The position numbers and the translations under genes are program-made. From NCBI GenBank assembly GCA_026122225.1, contig JANEZZ010000520.1:2170001-2234000 (forward strand): a stretch of 64,000 nucleotides of DNA, given 5' to 3'. The stretch's first letter is position 1. Each line of letters begins with the position of its first letter. Below are positions 1 through 9,368 of the stretch, in pieces. Origin of the DNA: Heloderma charlesbogerti. Lineage: Eukaryota > Chordata > Lepidosauria > Squamata > Helodermatidae. The notes beneath the pieces are model-generated. The model had not been told where the DNA came from and did not search any database. It saw only the letters and a list, made by a program, of their open reading frames with translations.

Positions 1-404
1 GGGAGGATGCTCTGGACACAGCGCTTTGATTTTTCGCTCCTTCTCTAAAGCAAAGTAAAAGGGCTGGGAAGGCAAGGAGGAGACTGGCCAGAGTGGGAAA
101 CTTCAGTGGGGCAGAGGGGAGCGAGGGAGGGGGGAATCGGAAACAGGAGGAGACAGGAAAACAGACGGGGTAAGCAGACCCAACCCACTCCAAAAAGGAT
201 CCACCCAGCCATAGGGAGAATAATGCAATTAGGGCTCCGTGGAAACAGCGCAGCCCGCCAGGGTACAACGATGATAGACCGGGTCCTTTTGGGACATGGA
301 AACACGTGCGAAAGAAAATGAGCTTGGGGAAACAGCGCAACAAAGTTGGAAAAGAAATGAAGGCGATAGTGTGGAAACACACCCCTGGTCTGTTGTTGAA
401 GGAG
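1..404. other. No gene recognised; purine-rich opening segment
   Basis: No exon or repeat family is identified here. The first half is G/A-rich, and the motif GGAAACAGCGCA occurs twice (near 240 and 328). It sits directly before a LINE-like 3' tail, so it could be upstream sequence of the same decayed element, but nothing proves this. Confidence 0.3.
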
Positions 405-580
405 ATTTTAATTGGTTGGCTGCTGTTTATTGTTTTATTGCTCTGTTTTTATTGTTTTTAATGTATTTGTTTTTATGTTCTGCTTTAATATTTTGTTTTT
501 AATCTGTATTTTATTATCAGCCATATTGTGCGCTATTTTTTGGTGGAAAGGTGGAATATAAACTAAATAATAAATAATGG
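405..580 (+). repeat. LINE/SINE 3'-end-like tail
   Basis: A T-rich stretch is followed by GGTGGAAAGGTGGAATATAA and a short AAT-rich tail. This layout (T-rich 3' UTR, a 'GG.ATATAAA' box, A/T simple tail) is the usual 3' end of squamate L2/CR1-clade or BovB-mobilised elements. No coding part remains, so the family is uncertain. Confidence 0.4.
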
Positions 581-697
581 GGAGGAAATATCCAAGTGTT
601 TTCTGCTTTAGCAATGTGTGAACAAGTCAATTGATAGGGGTCAATTAAAAGGGGATTTTTCTGCCTGAATCTTTGACCCAGCCCCCAGTCTATTTAA

Positions 698-768
698 GAT
701 GCAATCCAATGCATGCAGTATTGGAGTGATAGGACTTTTTCTGTCTAAACATGCATAGGATTGTACCC
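698..768. mobile_element. Truncated Harbinger-like MITE (short subfamily)
   Basis: The ends are GATGCAATCC and GGATTGTACCC, flanked by TAA (695-697) and TTA (769-771), a TWA-type 3-bp target site. The inner part AGGACTTTTTCTGTCTAAAC is shared with copies at 17546, 25186, 26203 and 63768. About half of the usual 133-bp palindrome is missing. It abuts a long-subfamily copy that starts at 772. Confidence 0.65.
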
Positions 769-771
769 TTA

Positions 772-1195
772 GAGAGCAATCCAATGGCTTCGAGACACTG
801 TTTAGAGGGCCGTAGAATACTTTGGTTTCTGGGGAACCGAGCTTGGAGCCAGGGCTCCAAGCTTGGTTCCTGGAAACTGTGCTCCCCGCCCCCTCCTCTG
901 CCCCATTGTAGTCAGTGCGTTTCTCTGTGCGGCAGCTGCTTCTCCATGCTTACAAACGGAGCGTGGACAGAACGAAAAGGGGACGGGGAGGGGAGGGGAC
1001 CGTAGAAGCCTCTTTACGAGGATTCCTATGCGCCATGCAGCCTCCCCCGCTCCTGCTCTGACAGCCCCCTAGCTGAAAATGCAGGACAGCTGGAGCATGG
1101 AGGAGAAGATCCCCTCCGGCTCCAGCCGCCCTGCATAGGATAGTCTCCAGCCTCCAAGTTTGGAGGCTGGCAACTATCTTCATAGGATTGTGCCC
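772..1195. mobile_element. Harbinger-like MITE (long GC-rich subfamily)
   Basis: It begins GAGAGCAATCC and ends GGATTGTGCCC. The interior has the subfamily hallmarks: GGGGAACCGAGCTTGGAGCC near 832 followed by the complementary-looking GGCTCCAAGCTTGGTTCC, and a GC-rich centre. Related copies lie at 20752, 36678 and 47064. The left flank is TTA; the right flank is TTT, so the duplication is imperfect. No protein is encoded. Confidence 0.6.
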
Positions 1196-1334
1196 TTTGC
1201 CATCTAAACTAAACAACCCATGTCTCATCTTCTAGCTCTGATAATTCAAACCTACAGAATGCTCCATTTGCCTTTAATGTTGGTGGGAGGAAGGCGAGTA
1301 TTGGTGTTGTAAGTGTTGGTGTTGTCTGAATGTC

Positions 1335-1400
1335 TCAGCCAGGCCAGCTAGCATTGCTATTAGGCAGAGTGAAGCAGTCACCTCAGGGATGAGAAGTAAG
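1335..1400 (+). repeat. Repeat B fragment (shared with about 50712)
   Basis: The segment with TTAGGCAGAGTGAAGCAGTC and CACCTCAGG matches 50725-50765, where the corresponding words are TTAGGTAGAGTGAAGCGGCC and GCCTCAGG. The family is unknown to me. Its presence at two sites marks it as dispersed. Confidence 0.4.
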
Positions 1401-1401
1401 A

Positions 1402-1497
1402 TGAGGACTGCAATCCTATGCAAACTTACAACCGAGTAGAGCCATTGACTCAATGGGAACCTATGTGTAAACAGGCATAGCACTGAGTTGCACTGAG
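1402..1497. mobile_element. Harbinger-like MITE (CCATTGA/TCAATGG subfamily)
   Basis: It starts TGCAATCCTATGCA and carries the palindromic centre CCATTGACTCAATGGG, then GCATAGCACTGAGTTGCACTGA. Similar small palindromes occur at 19158, 21345 and 53950. The TGCAATCCTATG terminus is the one used by the other Harbinger-like MITEs in this window. Boundaries are approximate. Confidence 0.45.
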
Positions 1498-1664
1498 CAC
1501 TGAAATAGGTGGCGGTGAGAACGCAAGTAATTGCACAAACATAATTGGAAGAAATGATGGCTTAGAGTTAAAGTAAGTGACTGAAAGGTCATTTTTATTA
1601 TATAATCTTACAAGGTTGTATAATCTTAGAAGGGTGTGTGGCTGTGACTATCATGAGGGACCCT

Positions 1665-1905
1665 GCGCTTCTGAATTTGCCACTACACTACTGCCTGCTT
1701 TATGCCCCCTAAGCTAGCCTGATAACTTCAGGTGTGGTAGAAGATGCTGTTCCAACACCAGTGTCGGAAGTAAGATTCAACTGCCTGTCCAGTCAGATTC
1801 TGGGCATGGAATTGGGGTAGGGGTGGGGTGGGGTGGGGCTGAGGCATCTCCTCCTTCGCCTCAAGCAGGACAATGTCTTGGGCTGAGCCTGGTTACCAGC
1901 ATTAC
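1665..1905 (+). repeat. Repeat A, copy 1
   Basis: The sequence matches 51300-51520 in the same orientation. Shared anchors are 'CCACTACAC', 'CCCCTAAGC', 'CTTCAGGTG...GAGGATGTTG/GAAGATGCTG' and ACAATGTCTTGGGC versus AAAATGTCTTGGGC. A G-rich simple run (GGGGTGGGGTGGGG) lies inside this copy. It is non-coding and the class is unknown. Confidence 0.45.
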
Positions 1906-2339
1906 TCCAAATCAGACATCACAGCAAACTGTGTTTACCATAAACCAGGAAGTTGAGGAGGCAACTAGTGTGTGCAAGCCTAGAAAACAGCAATGTTGGA
2001 ACCCATGTCTGTGAAGGGTGGTTATGGCCCTATAGAACGAGTTAAAAAGGAATTCTTCAGCCTGGAGATACCATATTAAAAGTCCTACAAGGGAAAGCAA
2101 GCTGTCTAAGAAGGATCCCTCGGACAAGCTGACATGTGCTTGCTGTGCGTTGACCTGAGCTTTTTATTGGGGTGGGGTGGGAGGTGGGGTGTGGGGGATA
2201 AACTTGTATTAAGCTAAGGTAAAGAGGCCTGGCAGGAGAGAGAAATCTTTGGGAGTGCAAGCAGCAAACAATCCAGAGACAACCAAAGACAGAAAGCAGC
2301 TTTTGAAAGCATGCCACTGACAACAGGGCCATCATCTTT
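1906..2339. other. No gene or repeat recognised
   Basis: This is mixed sequence with a G-rich run near 2167-2200 (GGGGTGGGGTGGGAGGTGGG). Reading frames here are short and have no recognisable homology. Confidence 0.3.
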
Positions 2340-2660
2340 GCTAACGTTCAAATCCATATTGAATTAAACCAGTTTTATACCAACAGTGGGAGATTGGGCC
2401 TGAAGGAAGTAAAATAGATTTATTTTTCCGTGTATATGTGTGGGCTGTAAAATTAACACATCTAATAGTGTGCACCTGAGAAATGAAGTGTGATCAATCC
2501 CTCCATGTTTAGCTACAACCAGGTGCTATCAAACTGAGAATTTGACCGTGTGAATTTGAAATACGTTAATAGGAAAAGAAAAGTGCTTCCATTCCAGCAA
2601 TTAAGCTCCGAAAGTAATTAGTGTGGAAGACATGCTCCTGTTTCTTTTTAAAGGGGCACA
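2340..2660. other. Candidate conserved non-coding DNA
   Basis: This AT-rich, low-CpG, non-repetitive stretch lacks any transposon signature and is rich in homeodomain-like words (TAATTA/ATTAA, for example GCAATTAAGC and AGTAATTAGTG). The texture resembles enhancer-like DNA in vertebrate gene deserts. That is inference only; conservation cannot be seen from one sequence. Confidence 0.25.
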
Positions 2661-2665
2661 TTTAA

Positions 2666-2722
2666 ATAGCTTCAGCTACTGGCAGTATAGAAATGCAATA
2701 AAGAAATAAATAAAATACAAGG
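2666..2722 (+). repeat. L2/CR1-clade LINE 3' tail fragment
   Basis: AGCTTCAGCTACTGGCAGTA followed by TAGAAATGCAATAAA and AAAT units matches the 3' tail of the LINE ending near 30760 (GCTTCGGCTATTGGGCGG then TATAGAAATGAAATAAATAA). Only the last tens of bases of the element are present. Confidence 0.7.
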
Positions 2723-3004
2723 ATTATCAATAAGCAGAAGCTGGAGCTGTTTGTTTCCCTACTTCTGTAGGTGTCAGAAACCAGGAAAAAGATGTAAACC
2801 AGGAAAAGATGTGTAAGAGGTAAGTTTTGCAGTGATTATTTTACTATAGGCTTCAAAATGAAGATGCATATTTTGCAGACCAAGAATGCAATTCCATTGA
2901 GTTAAATGAAATGTCATACACCTTTCCTTAAAAGGAAAACGTTCACATAACCACAAAGGGAATGAGAGAGGCCCCAGTCAGCCCAATACAATTTTGGAGA
3001 AGCT

Positions 3005-3330
3005 CTCAAGGGCCAAAATCTAGCAGTGGGCAGAGCTGAAGGCAAAAGGGGTGGGACCAAAACACAAAAATAATACCCGCATATTGTAGCTTAAAGGTCT
3101 TACTGCCAGTAACAAAGCTTTAGGGGAAGCATTTTAACCTGTTAGAATGGGGGAAAACTGCACAATAGCTGGGAAATCAACCAACTATTGTTGGTTGGGA
3201 GAAAAGGGTGGGGCCAGGAGAACAGGGTGGGGTCTTCGGGGGATCCCTGGAAGGCCAGATTGGGACCACAAGAGGGCTGGATTTGGGCCTGAGGTTCCCC
3301 ACCCTGATCTACAGTTCCAGGGAGTGGAGC
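3005..3330. repeat. Possible old hAT-type repeat
   Basis: The composition and phrase CCTGAGGTTCCCCACCCTG resemble the ends of old amniote hAT non-autonomous elements, and a similar GC-rich phrase set occurs at about 19610-19790. Terminal repeats and target duplications are not clear, so this is a weak call. Confidence 0.25.
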
Positions 3331-3822
3331 AGAAGGACTGGACAGAAAATATACAGGGAATTCTCTACACATGCCAGATTTATAGACAGTATTTTATAAA
3401 GGCTATTTTTCTAGCTGACAATTAGGCATATTCCATAGTATGAGCTTCCTCCCTTCTTTGTTGATTTTCCACCGCTTTTTGGCTTTCCATATAAATTATC
3501 ACCCTCCTCTGCAATATCAAGGAAACTATGGCAGGTATTTCATAGATTGTGTTTTTCTTTCCAGAAGACAGACTGGCATTAACTTCAGCAGTAAGAGACT
3601 TAGAATTTGCAGAGCTCTCTCCCCACCCCAGCAACAACAAAAGAATCTGCTGAACCTAAATTTATGGTATTGCATATAGATATAGATATTTTCAATTGGA
3701 AATAATTTCTCAAAACTAAATACACCCCATGGATATCTTAGCAGTCAGAAAAGGGTTTGGAATGTCTGGAGTTGGTGTTTATTTACTCGTGAGTAAATGC
3801 ATTTAAGACTGAAAAATTATGG
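3331..3822. other. No gene or repeat recognised
   Basis: AT-rich unique-looking sequence. A short ATAGAT repeat (TATAGATATAGATA) occurs near 3675. No reading frame has recognisable homology. Confidence 0.3.
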
Positions 3823-3958
3823 CGGTCTTGCCCAACCTTGTACCATCCAGATGTTTGCAGCTTCAACCCCCATCAGCCCCAGTGAGCATGGCCAGTGGTC
3901 AGGAATGCTGGGAGCTGTAGCCCAAAGCATCTGAAGGGCACCAGGTTGGGAATGTCTG
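3823..3958. mobile_element. hAT-like palindromic MITE
   Basis: The element opens CGGTCTTGCCCAACC and closes GGTTGGGAATGTCTG. Inside is a decayed palindrome around 'CCCCCATCAGCCCCAG ... TGCTGGGAGCTGTAG'. It belongs to the family at 7361, 15421, 21476, 59429 and 63047, some of which show 8-bp target duplications typical of hAT. No duplication is visible here. Confidence 0.6.
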
Positions 3959-4005
3959 ATATGAGTTGGATACAGGATAGATTAGTCAAGCTTTATAGAA
4001 CAAAT

Positions 4006-4105
4006 CAAGGGGCTGGAGCAATTCCCTTATGAGGAAAGGTCACAACATCTGAGATTGTTTAGTTAGAAAAGGGGTGAGTAAGGGGAGACATGATAGACTT
4101 CAGGT
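4006..4105 (+). pseudogene. CR1 LINE fragment (reverse-transcriptase C-terminal region)
   Basis: The sequence AAGGGGCTGGAGCAATTCCC, then ATGAGGAAAGGTCACAACAT, then GGGGAGACATGATAGAC corresponds to the conserved 3' coding part of CR1 ORF2, which is also present at 34580-34680. Only about 100 bp remain and both ends are ragged. Confidence 0.65.
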
Positions 4106-4786
4106 CTGTTGGAGGAGGCTAGGATGGGGCAGAAGTGTCCCTTCGCAGCTGAAGAGGAGCTCCGTTGGCAGGAGGCACACCTGCCATGGCAGCCCCAGTA
4201 CATCCATGATAAGCTCTAGGGGTGCACATCTACTGCTGGCAGTGTTTCTGCCAGTGGTAGACCCCAGAACGTGGTGTTCCAGGGCCATGTTGGAGATGAC
4301 CTTGTTTTCAGTGGCCCCTTAATTCCTCCAAGAGGCCTAAGAATTGGGCCCCTCAGCTACACCTGACTGTCATTTTGGTAGGTATTTCCTCTCTCATTGG
4401 AAACCAACAAGAGGTAGTGGTTGTTTTAAAGGACACTGGTAAAGAGAAAAGGTAACATCTCCCCTCACTCTGCCCTGGCCAGGGTGAGCCAGCAAAGCTT
4501 TGGAAGTGACAATCTGCCATTTCACTCCCCCTCCCCACTTAGGATTGCTCTGTTAGTTCCATTGAAATCAATGGGCAAGTTAATTAAGTCCCCTTGAAAT
4601 CAATTAACTTAGTCTGGATCCAACACCATGTCATCAATAGTACATTGAATAAGGATAGTGTGATTATGCTTTCTCATATCTATTAAACGTTACAAGATAT
4701 TTAGGGTAAGAGGCAGTCACGGGATGCTTCACATGCCACATTTACCCAGAGATAACATGAGGCACCCACAGCAAAATCATTATGGG
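4106..4786. other. No gene recognised
   Basis: Mixed sequence. Near 4555-4620 are CCATTGAAATCAATGGG and a second CCTTGAAATCAATTAAC, which resemble the centre of the CCATTGA MITE subfamily and may be a decayed copy. Otherwise nothing is supported. Confidence 0.3.
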
Positions 4787-4798
4787 TGAATACAGAAG

Positions 4799-5497
4799 TT
4801 GTTGTTGTTCAGTCGTGTCCGACTCTTCGTGACCCCATGGACTATAGCACGCCAGGCCTTCCTCTCCTGCGCTCTCTCCCGGAGCGTGCTCAAGTTCATA
4901 TTCATTGTATCGGTGATGCTATCTAGACATCTCATCCTCTGCTGTCCCCTTCTCCTTTTGCCTTCAGTCTTTCCCAGCATCAGGGTCTTTTCCAGAGAGT
5001 TTTCTCTTCGCATTAGGTGGCCAAAATATTTGAGCTTCAGCTTCAGTATCTGTCCTTCCAATGAGCACTCAGGGTTGATTTCCTTTAGGATTGACTGATT
5101 TGACCTCCTTGCAGTCCAGGGGACTCGTAAGAGTCTTCTCCAACACCACAGTTCGAAAGCATCAATTCTTTGGCGCTCAGCCTTCCTTATAGTCCAGCTC
5201 TCACAGCCATACATTACTACTGGGAAAACCATAGCTTTGATTAGACGAATCTTTGTCGGCAAGGTGATGTCTCTGCTTCTTACTATGCTGTCTAGGTTTG
5301 CCATAGCTTTCCTCCCAAGGAGCAAGCGTCTTTTAATTTCATGGCTACAGTCACCGTCTGCGGTGATCTTGGAGCCCAAGAAAATAAAATCTGTCACTGC
5401 TTCCATTTCTTCCCCTTCTATATGCCAGGAAGTGATAGGGCCAGATGCCATGATCTTCGTTATTTTAATGTTGAGTTTCAAACCAGCTTTTGCACTC
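4799..5497 (-). mobile_element. RTE-BovB LINE, 5'-truncated, with target-site duplication
   Basis: The complement encodes the C-terminal third of a BovB reverse transcriptase. An open stretch of about 230 codons runs from KAGLKLNIK through TDFIFLGSKIT, AFELWCWRRLLRVPW, ILKEINPECSLEGQ and KYFGHLMRREN to the BovB terminus VHGVTKSRTRLN. The RT catalytic core lies upstream and is absent. The 3' end is a short GTT-repeat tail. TGAATACAGAAG occurs at 4787-4798 and again at 5512-5523, with an extra 11-base partial copy at 5498-5508, so the insertion used a 12-bp target. The frame is clean, so it is relatively young. BovB is a family known for horizontal transfer among vertebrates. Confidence 0.9.
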
Positions 5498-5660
5498 TGA
5501 ATACAGAATACTGAATACAGAAGACTGTTTACCAAATGAGAACTTAGAGCAGAATTAAACATGACAAGAAACACAAAGCTGACACTGAAAATGGTAGCAC
5601 TGACCTCCAACAGTACCAATAGGGATCAGAAAAGACAGCTGTAAGCCTGGAAACCAAAAT

Positions 5661-6145
5661 CAAAGAAAGAACAGCTGCACCAATTGAATTCCCAAAGCAT
5701 TTTGACACTGGTCTTCAACAAAGGAACTGAAGAATACAAAATATAAAATGCACGATAAATAATATATAGTGTACACCAAAGCATTTAAAATATAATTTTA
5801 CATGTTTCCAAAGGAATTCTTGAATAATATGTATTAACTAATTAAAATCTTCAGAGCATGCTAAACAAAATAATTTTTTTTAAATACTTGTCAGATTATA
5901 AAACTTAGGGCTTTATACAGAGAGAATTTTAACATTTTTAGAATAGTTTAGCATGTTCTGAAGATTTTAGTTAATTCATATTCAAGAATTATTTCGGAAA
6001 CATCTAAAATTTTATTTTAAATGCTTTGGTGTACATTATATATCATTTATCATGTATTTTATATTTTGCATTCTTATGTTCCCTTGATGAAGACCACTGT
6101 TGAAATGTGTTGGGAATTCAATTGGTGCAGCTGTTGCTTCTTTAA
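5661..6145. repeat. Long foldback element (about 205-bp inverted arms)
   Basis: The left arm (about 5661-5868) reads CAGCTGCACCAATTGAATTC and onward; the right arm (about 5939-6145) is its inverted copy, ending GAATTCAATTGGTGCAGCTG. The arms stay recognisable over about 200 bp (for example CACCAAAGCATTTAAAATA against ATTTTAAATGCTTTGGTG), separated by about 70 bp of AT-rich spacer. This is the form of a non-autonomous foldback DNA transposon. No coding capacity, and no target duplication could be fixed. Confidence 0.7.
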
Positions 6146-6151
6146 TTTAGG

Positions 6152-6316
6152 ACCGAACTCCCCCTCCCATAATGTGTAGTGCAGCCTATCACGCTTCCTG
6201 GTGGCATTACATTGCACGTTTCCTCACCACTGCTGTCAGGAGGATGGGGAAATGCAGTGCAATGATGTCAGGACATAGGGTAGGTTGTACTACAAGTTTC
6301 AGAGGGGGGGAAGGGA
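6152..6316. repeat. Palindromic MITE-like element
   Basis: The left arm GTAGTGCAGCCTATCACG is mirrored by GGGTAGGTTGTACTAC on the right, and GCATTACATTGCACG by GTGCAATGATGTC. It lies immediately after the 485-bp foldback. Family unknown. Confidence 0.5.
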
Positions 6317-6318
6317 AC

Positions 6319-7360
6319 TTAACCTGGCACTGACATTTCTGGCAGCAGCCTCGTGCTTCTTTTTAACATTTAGGCCTACTGCTCACAAACAGCAGATGAA
6401 GAGGTAAGTCTGTTTCTTGACTGTACCACATCAGCAGCAGGTCAGGGCTACCATTATTGAATGCTGCTACATCCTGGAAAAGTCTGTGCACACAGAGAAG
6501 CAGCGTGCCATGGAGAAAGAAAGCCTTGGACCCTTCTCCCCAACAGGAGTGTTCAGTCAGGTGGGCCCTCACCTGCAGAAGTGATACACCAATGCACTTG
6601 GTGGACTTGGGAAAGTCCCTGTCTTAGATCTGTTTTTTGTTTAAAATGGAGGCAGGGGGTTGGAGGAGGAAGTCCTTTAAAAAGGATGAATAATATTTAA
6701 TCATAGTGCCATGACTGCAGACTGCCATAGGAAATAAACCACTCAGGAATAGTTCCTAGATAAAGCATCCTTTGTAACGTGTTATGACTTCCATGCCTTG
6801 TACTCTAAAGATGCTCCCTGACATGCTGCTGGCAACCCACAATAAAGCAATCCAGGCCAGTTTCTGATACGTGCTGCTTTCCTGAGCACATTAGCAATAT
6901 AATCCAAGCAGCAGCTCCTGCCCATTCATCCACCCACCCAGCCACCCATGCGCATCAAGCAAAGCGCAGTGCAGCAATGACCATGTTGAACTTCTCCCTC
7001 CTATCCCCTGATACTTGTCAACAGAAGGTCAGAAGGGGCGGAGATGATATGGGGAAGATGCTTGAGGGAAAAGGCCCCACTACTAATGAGATGTGCAAGA
7101 AGCAACCATAATTCATAGGTGAGCATCACAGGCTCCTGCAGTTTCTCAGCCTCAATAACTTGGAAGTTTCCGATCAGAAGTGTTCTTTACTATCAAGCAT
7201 TCTGGAGGTATGAGGTACAATAACTAGGGGATTACTAGGTTCATAAAGGCCTTGGGATGCTGCTCTTTGCCTTCATGTCTCCCTTCCAGCTGTGCCAGTC
7301 TTCTACTAAACGCATCACAGCTGCAAATGTCCAGAATTAATTCAGCATGTTACTCTAAAG
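6319..7360. other. No gene or repeat recognised
   Basis: About 1 kb of unique-looking sequence. Reading frames are short and without recognisable motifs. A CCACCCACCCAGCCACCCA run lies near 6930-6950. Confidence 0.3.
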
Positions 7361-7480
7361 CAGCCTTCACCAACTTGGGGTCCTCCAGATGTGTGGGACG
7401 CCAGCATGGCCCATGCTGGCTGGGAAGAATGGGGGTTGTAGTCCACACACAACTGGAGGGCACCAGATTGGGGAAGTCTG
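7361..7480. mobile_element. hAT-like MITE with perfect 8-bp target duplication
   Basis: It starts CAGCCTTCACCAACTTGGGG and ends CCAGATTGGGGAAGTCTG. CTCTAAAG flanks it at 7353-7360 and 7481-7488, an exact 8-bp duplication. CAG...CTG ends plus an 8-bp duplication are the signature of the hAT superfamily. The body is a decayed palindrome with TAGTCCACACACAACTGGAG on the right arm. It encodes no protein. Confidence 0.85.
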
Positions 7481-7717
7481 CTCTAAAGCAAGAAACATCT
7501 TATATCTCAACTAGCTATGAATCTTAAGTAAGAGAAATTATGTGATCTGTCCTGACACTCTCCAGAAAACAAATCATGATCTGGATCACGAGACCAGACA
7601 CCTACTTTGGACCAGGGAGGGTGTCAATCTGGGTTTGGGGTGCTATGCAAGGTATTCCGGGGGTGCTTACTTCTACCATCATCTTTCACAATTTGCTCTT
7701 CCTGGGTGAAAATGAAG

Positions 7718-8010
7718 AGCCAAACTAGATGAGAGATTGTATGCATGGATCTTTCACATTTTTTAAACGTGTCAATAGCAGCTCTGTGTGGGTGTTGTTG
7801 GGGAGGACTTGGATTGGGACTGTGGAGCTGGGAAGGTTAACCTCTTCCCCCCTGAGTCATTTCCTTGTATAATACCTACATGTTTTGCCCCACAGGGCAA
7901 CTAGCTTTGAGGTCAATTTTAATTGGGAAATCGATGTGGTGGAAAGGCTGTCCCAGCACCATAGCCACAACCCAAATCAGCCCCTTGCCCCATGGTTACT
8001 ACACTACCCC
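7718..8010. repeat. Unclassified dispersed repeat (AGCCAAACTAGAT family)
   Basis: It opens GAGCCAAACTAGATGAGAG; related openings occur near 15871 (GGCCAAACTAGATACGATG) and 53103 (GAGCTAAACTAGATGAGC). Inside, GGACTTGGATTGGGACTGTG is mirrored imperfectly by GCCACAACCCAAATCAGCC, giving a partial inverted structure. Probably a non-autonomous DNA element; boundaries uncertain. Confidence 0.4.
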
Positions 8011-8379
8011 CTGCTCCATTGCCATATGCCTAAGGCTGCTCAAGTTGATGCCCAGCATAGGCGTCTCCTGCTATTTACACTGTAAAAGGCCACGGGAGAT
8101 CCTGTTCATAGTTCTTCTATGTCTAATTTGGCCTTCAGGGAACCATACTCTGAGTGGGACCCATGCCTCAGGCTCCCAGGGGACTAACATGCAACTGAGC
8201 CAAGGGAAAGGATTGACTTCTTCCTGGGGCAACTGGGAGATAAATCTTAACTCAATGTAGCACAGCCAAGAACTTCTTGGGTCCAACCCTTAGTCCAACC
8301 TTGGTGGTGGTAGATGGGCCATTCATCTCTTTGCATGTGCAACATTCCTGGGTCCTACAGCAGCAGCAGTTTGAAAGAG
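8011..8379. other. No gene or repeat recognised
   Basis: A reading frame of 131 codons on the plus strand (7865-8260) crosses into this stretch. It has no recognisable domain, overlaps a repeat and has no splice or promoter context, so I treat it as chance. Confidence 0.3.
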
Positions 8380-9368
8380 CTACGTATGCTTTGCCAGGGG
8401 GAAGAGAAAATTAAGGAAAGTCATGATAGTTGTCTTCAAACATCTGAAATGCTGTTTTTGCTGAATATAATGTAAGAAGAGCCGTGCTGGATCAGACCAA
8501 GGGTCCATCTAGTCCAGCATTTTGTTCACACAGTGGTCAACCAGCTGTCGACCAGGAAACCACAAGCAGGACAAGTGCAACTGCACCCTCTCACCCATGT
8601 TCTCCAGCAACTGGTGTACATAGGCATACCACCTCTGATACTGGAGGTAGCATATAGCCATCAGGACTAGTGGCCATCGATAGCCCTATCCTGCATTAAT
8701 CTGTCCAATCCCCTTTTAAAGCTATCCAAATTGCTGGCCATCACTACATCTTGTGGTAGCAAATTCCATAGTTTAGCTATGTGCTGTGTGAAGAAGTATT
8801 TACTTTTATCTGTCCTGAAATTGCCACCAGTCAAGGTCATGGCATGACCCCGGGTTCTAGTATTATGAGAGAGGGAGAAAAATGTCCCCCTATCCACTTT
8901 CTCCACACCATGCATAAGTCTGTACACCTCTATCATGTCTCTCCTTACTCACCCCTTTTCTAACTAAACAATCGCAGATGTTGTAACCTTTCCTCATAGG
9001 GGAGTTGCTCCAGCCCCTTGATCATTTTAATTGCCATTTTCTACACTTTAGTTGCTCTTTTCTGCACGAAGATGGAGCACCTTTTTTTACTCTGGGGGGC
9101 AGGATAAGAACCAATGGGTGGAAATTGCAGGGAAGTAGATTTTAGTTAAAGATTAGAAGACACTTCCTAATGGCACGTGCTATTTCACAGTGGAACAGCC
9201 TGCCTTGGAGGTGGTGGGCTCTCCTTTGCTGGAGCTATTTACGGAGAGGTTAGATGGCTATCTCTGAGGGATGCTGTAGTTGCATTCTGCATGGCAGAGC
9301 CTGCATAGAGCGGAGGGTTGGACTAGATGACTTCCAAGATCCTTTCCAACTCTGATTCTGTGATTATG
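8380..9368 (+). mobile_element. CR1 LINE 3' fragment, split by a second CR1
   Basis: The outer copy is represented by 8380-8470 and 9069-9368. The right part carries the bird-like CR1 3' region: GGAGGTGGTGGGCTCTCCTT, TGGACTAGATGACTTCCAAG and a terminus CTGATTCTGTGATTATG, one degenerate octamer of the CR1 tail type. The left part (GTTGTCTTCAAACATCTGAA) is the matching upstream CR1 3' segment. The minus-strand CR1 at 8471-9068 separates them, giving nested insertions in opposite orientation. Confidence 0.7.
8471..9068 (-). pseudogene. CR1 LINE, 5'-truncated (RT C-terminus and 3' UTR)
   Basis: Read on the complement, the 3' end shows TGGACTAGATGGACCCTTGG, TCTGATCCAGCACGGC and TCTTCTTACAT, a typical squamate CR1 3' UTR. 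Upstream, an open frame (8667-8936) encodes the conserved CR1 ORF2 C-terminus, with VYRLMHGVEKVD, FFSLSHNTRTRGHAM, FRTDKSKYFFTQ and LWNLLPQDVV. It is cut off at about 9068, so the RT catalytic core is missing. It lies inside an older plus-strand CR1. Confidence 0.85.
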
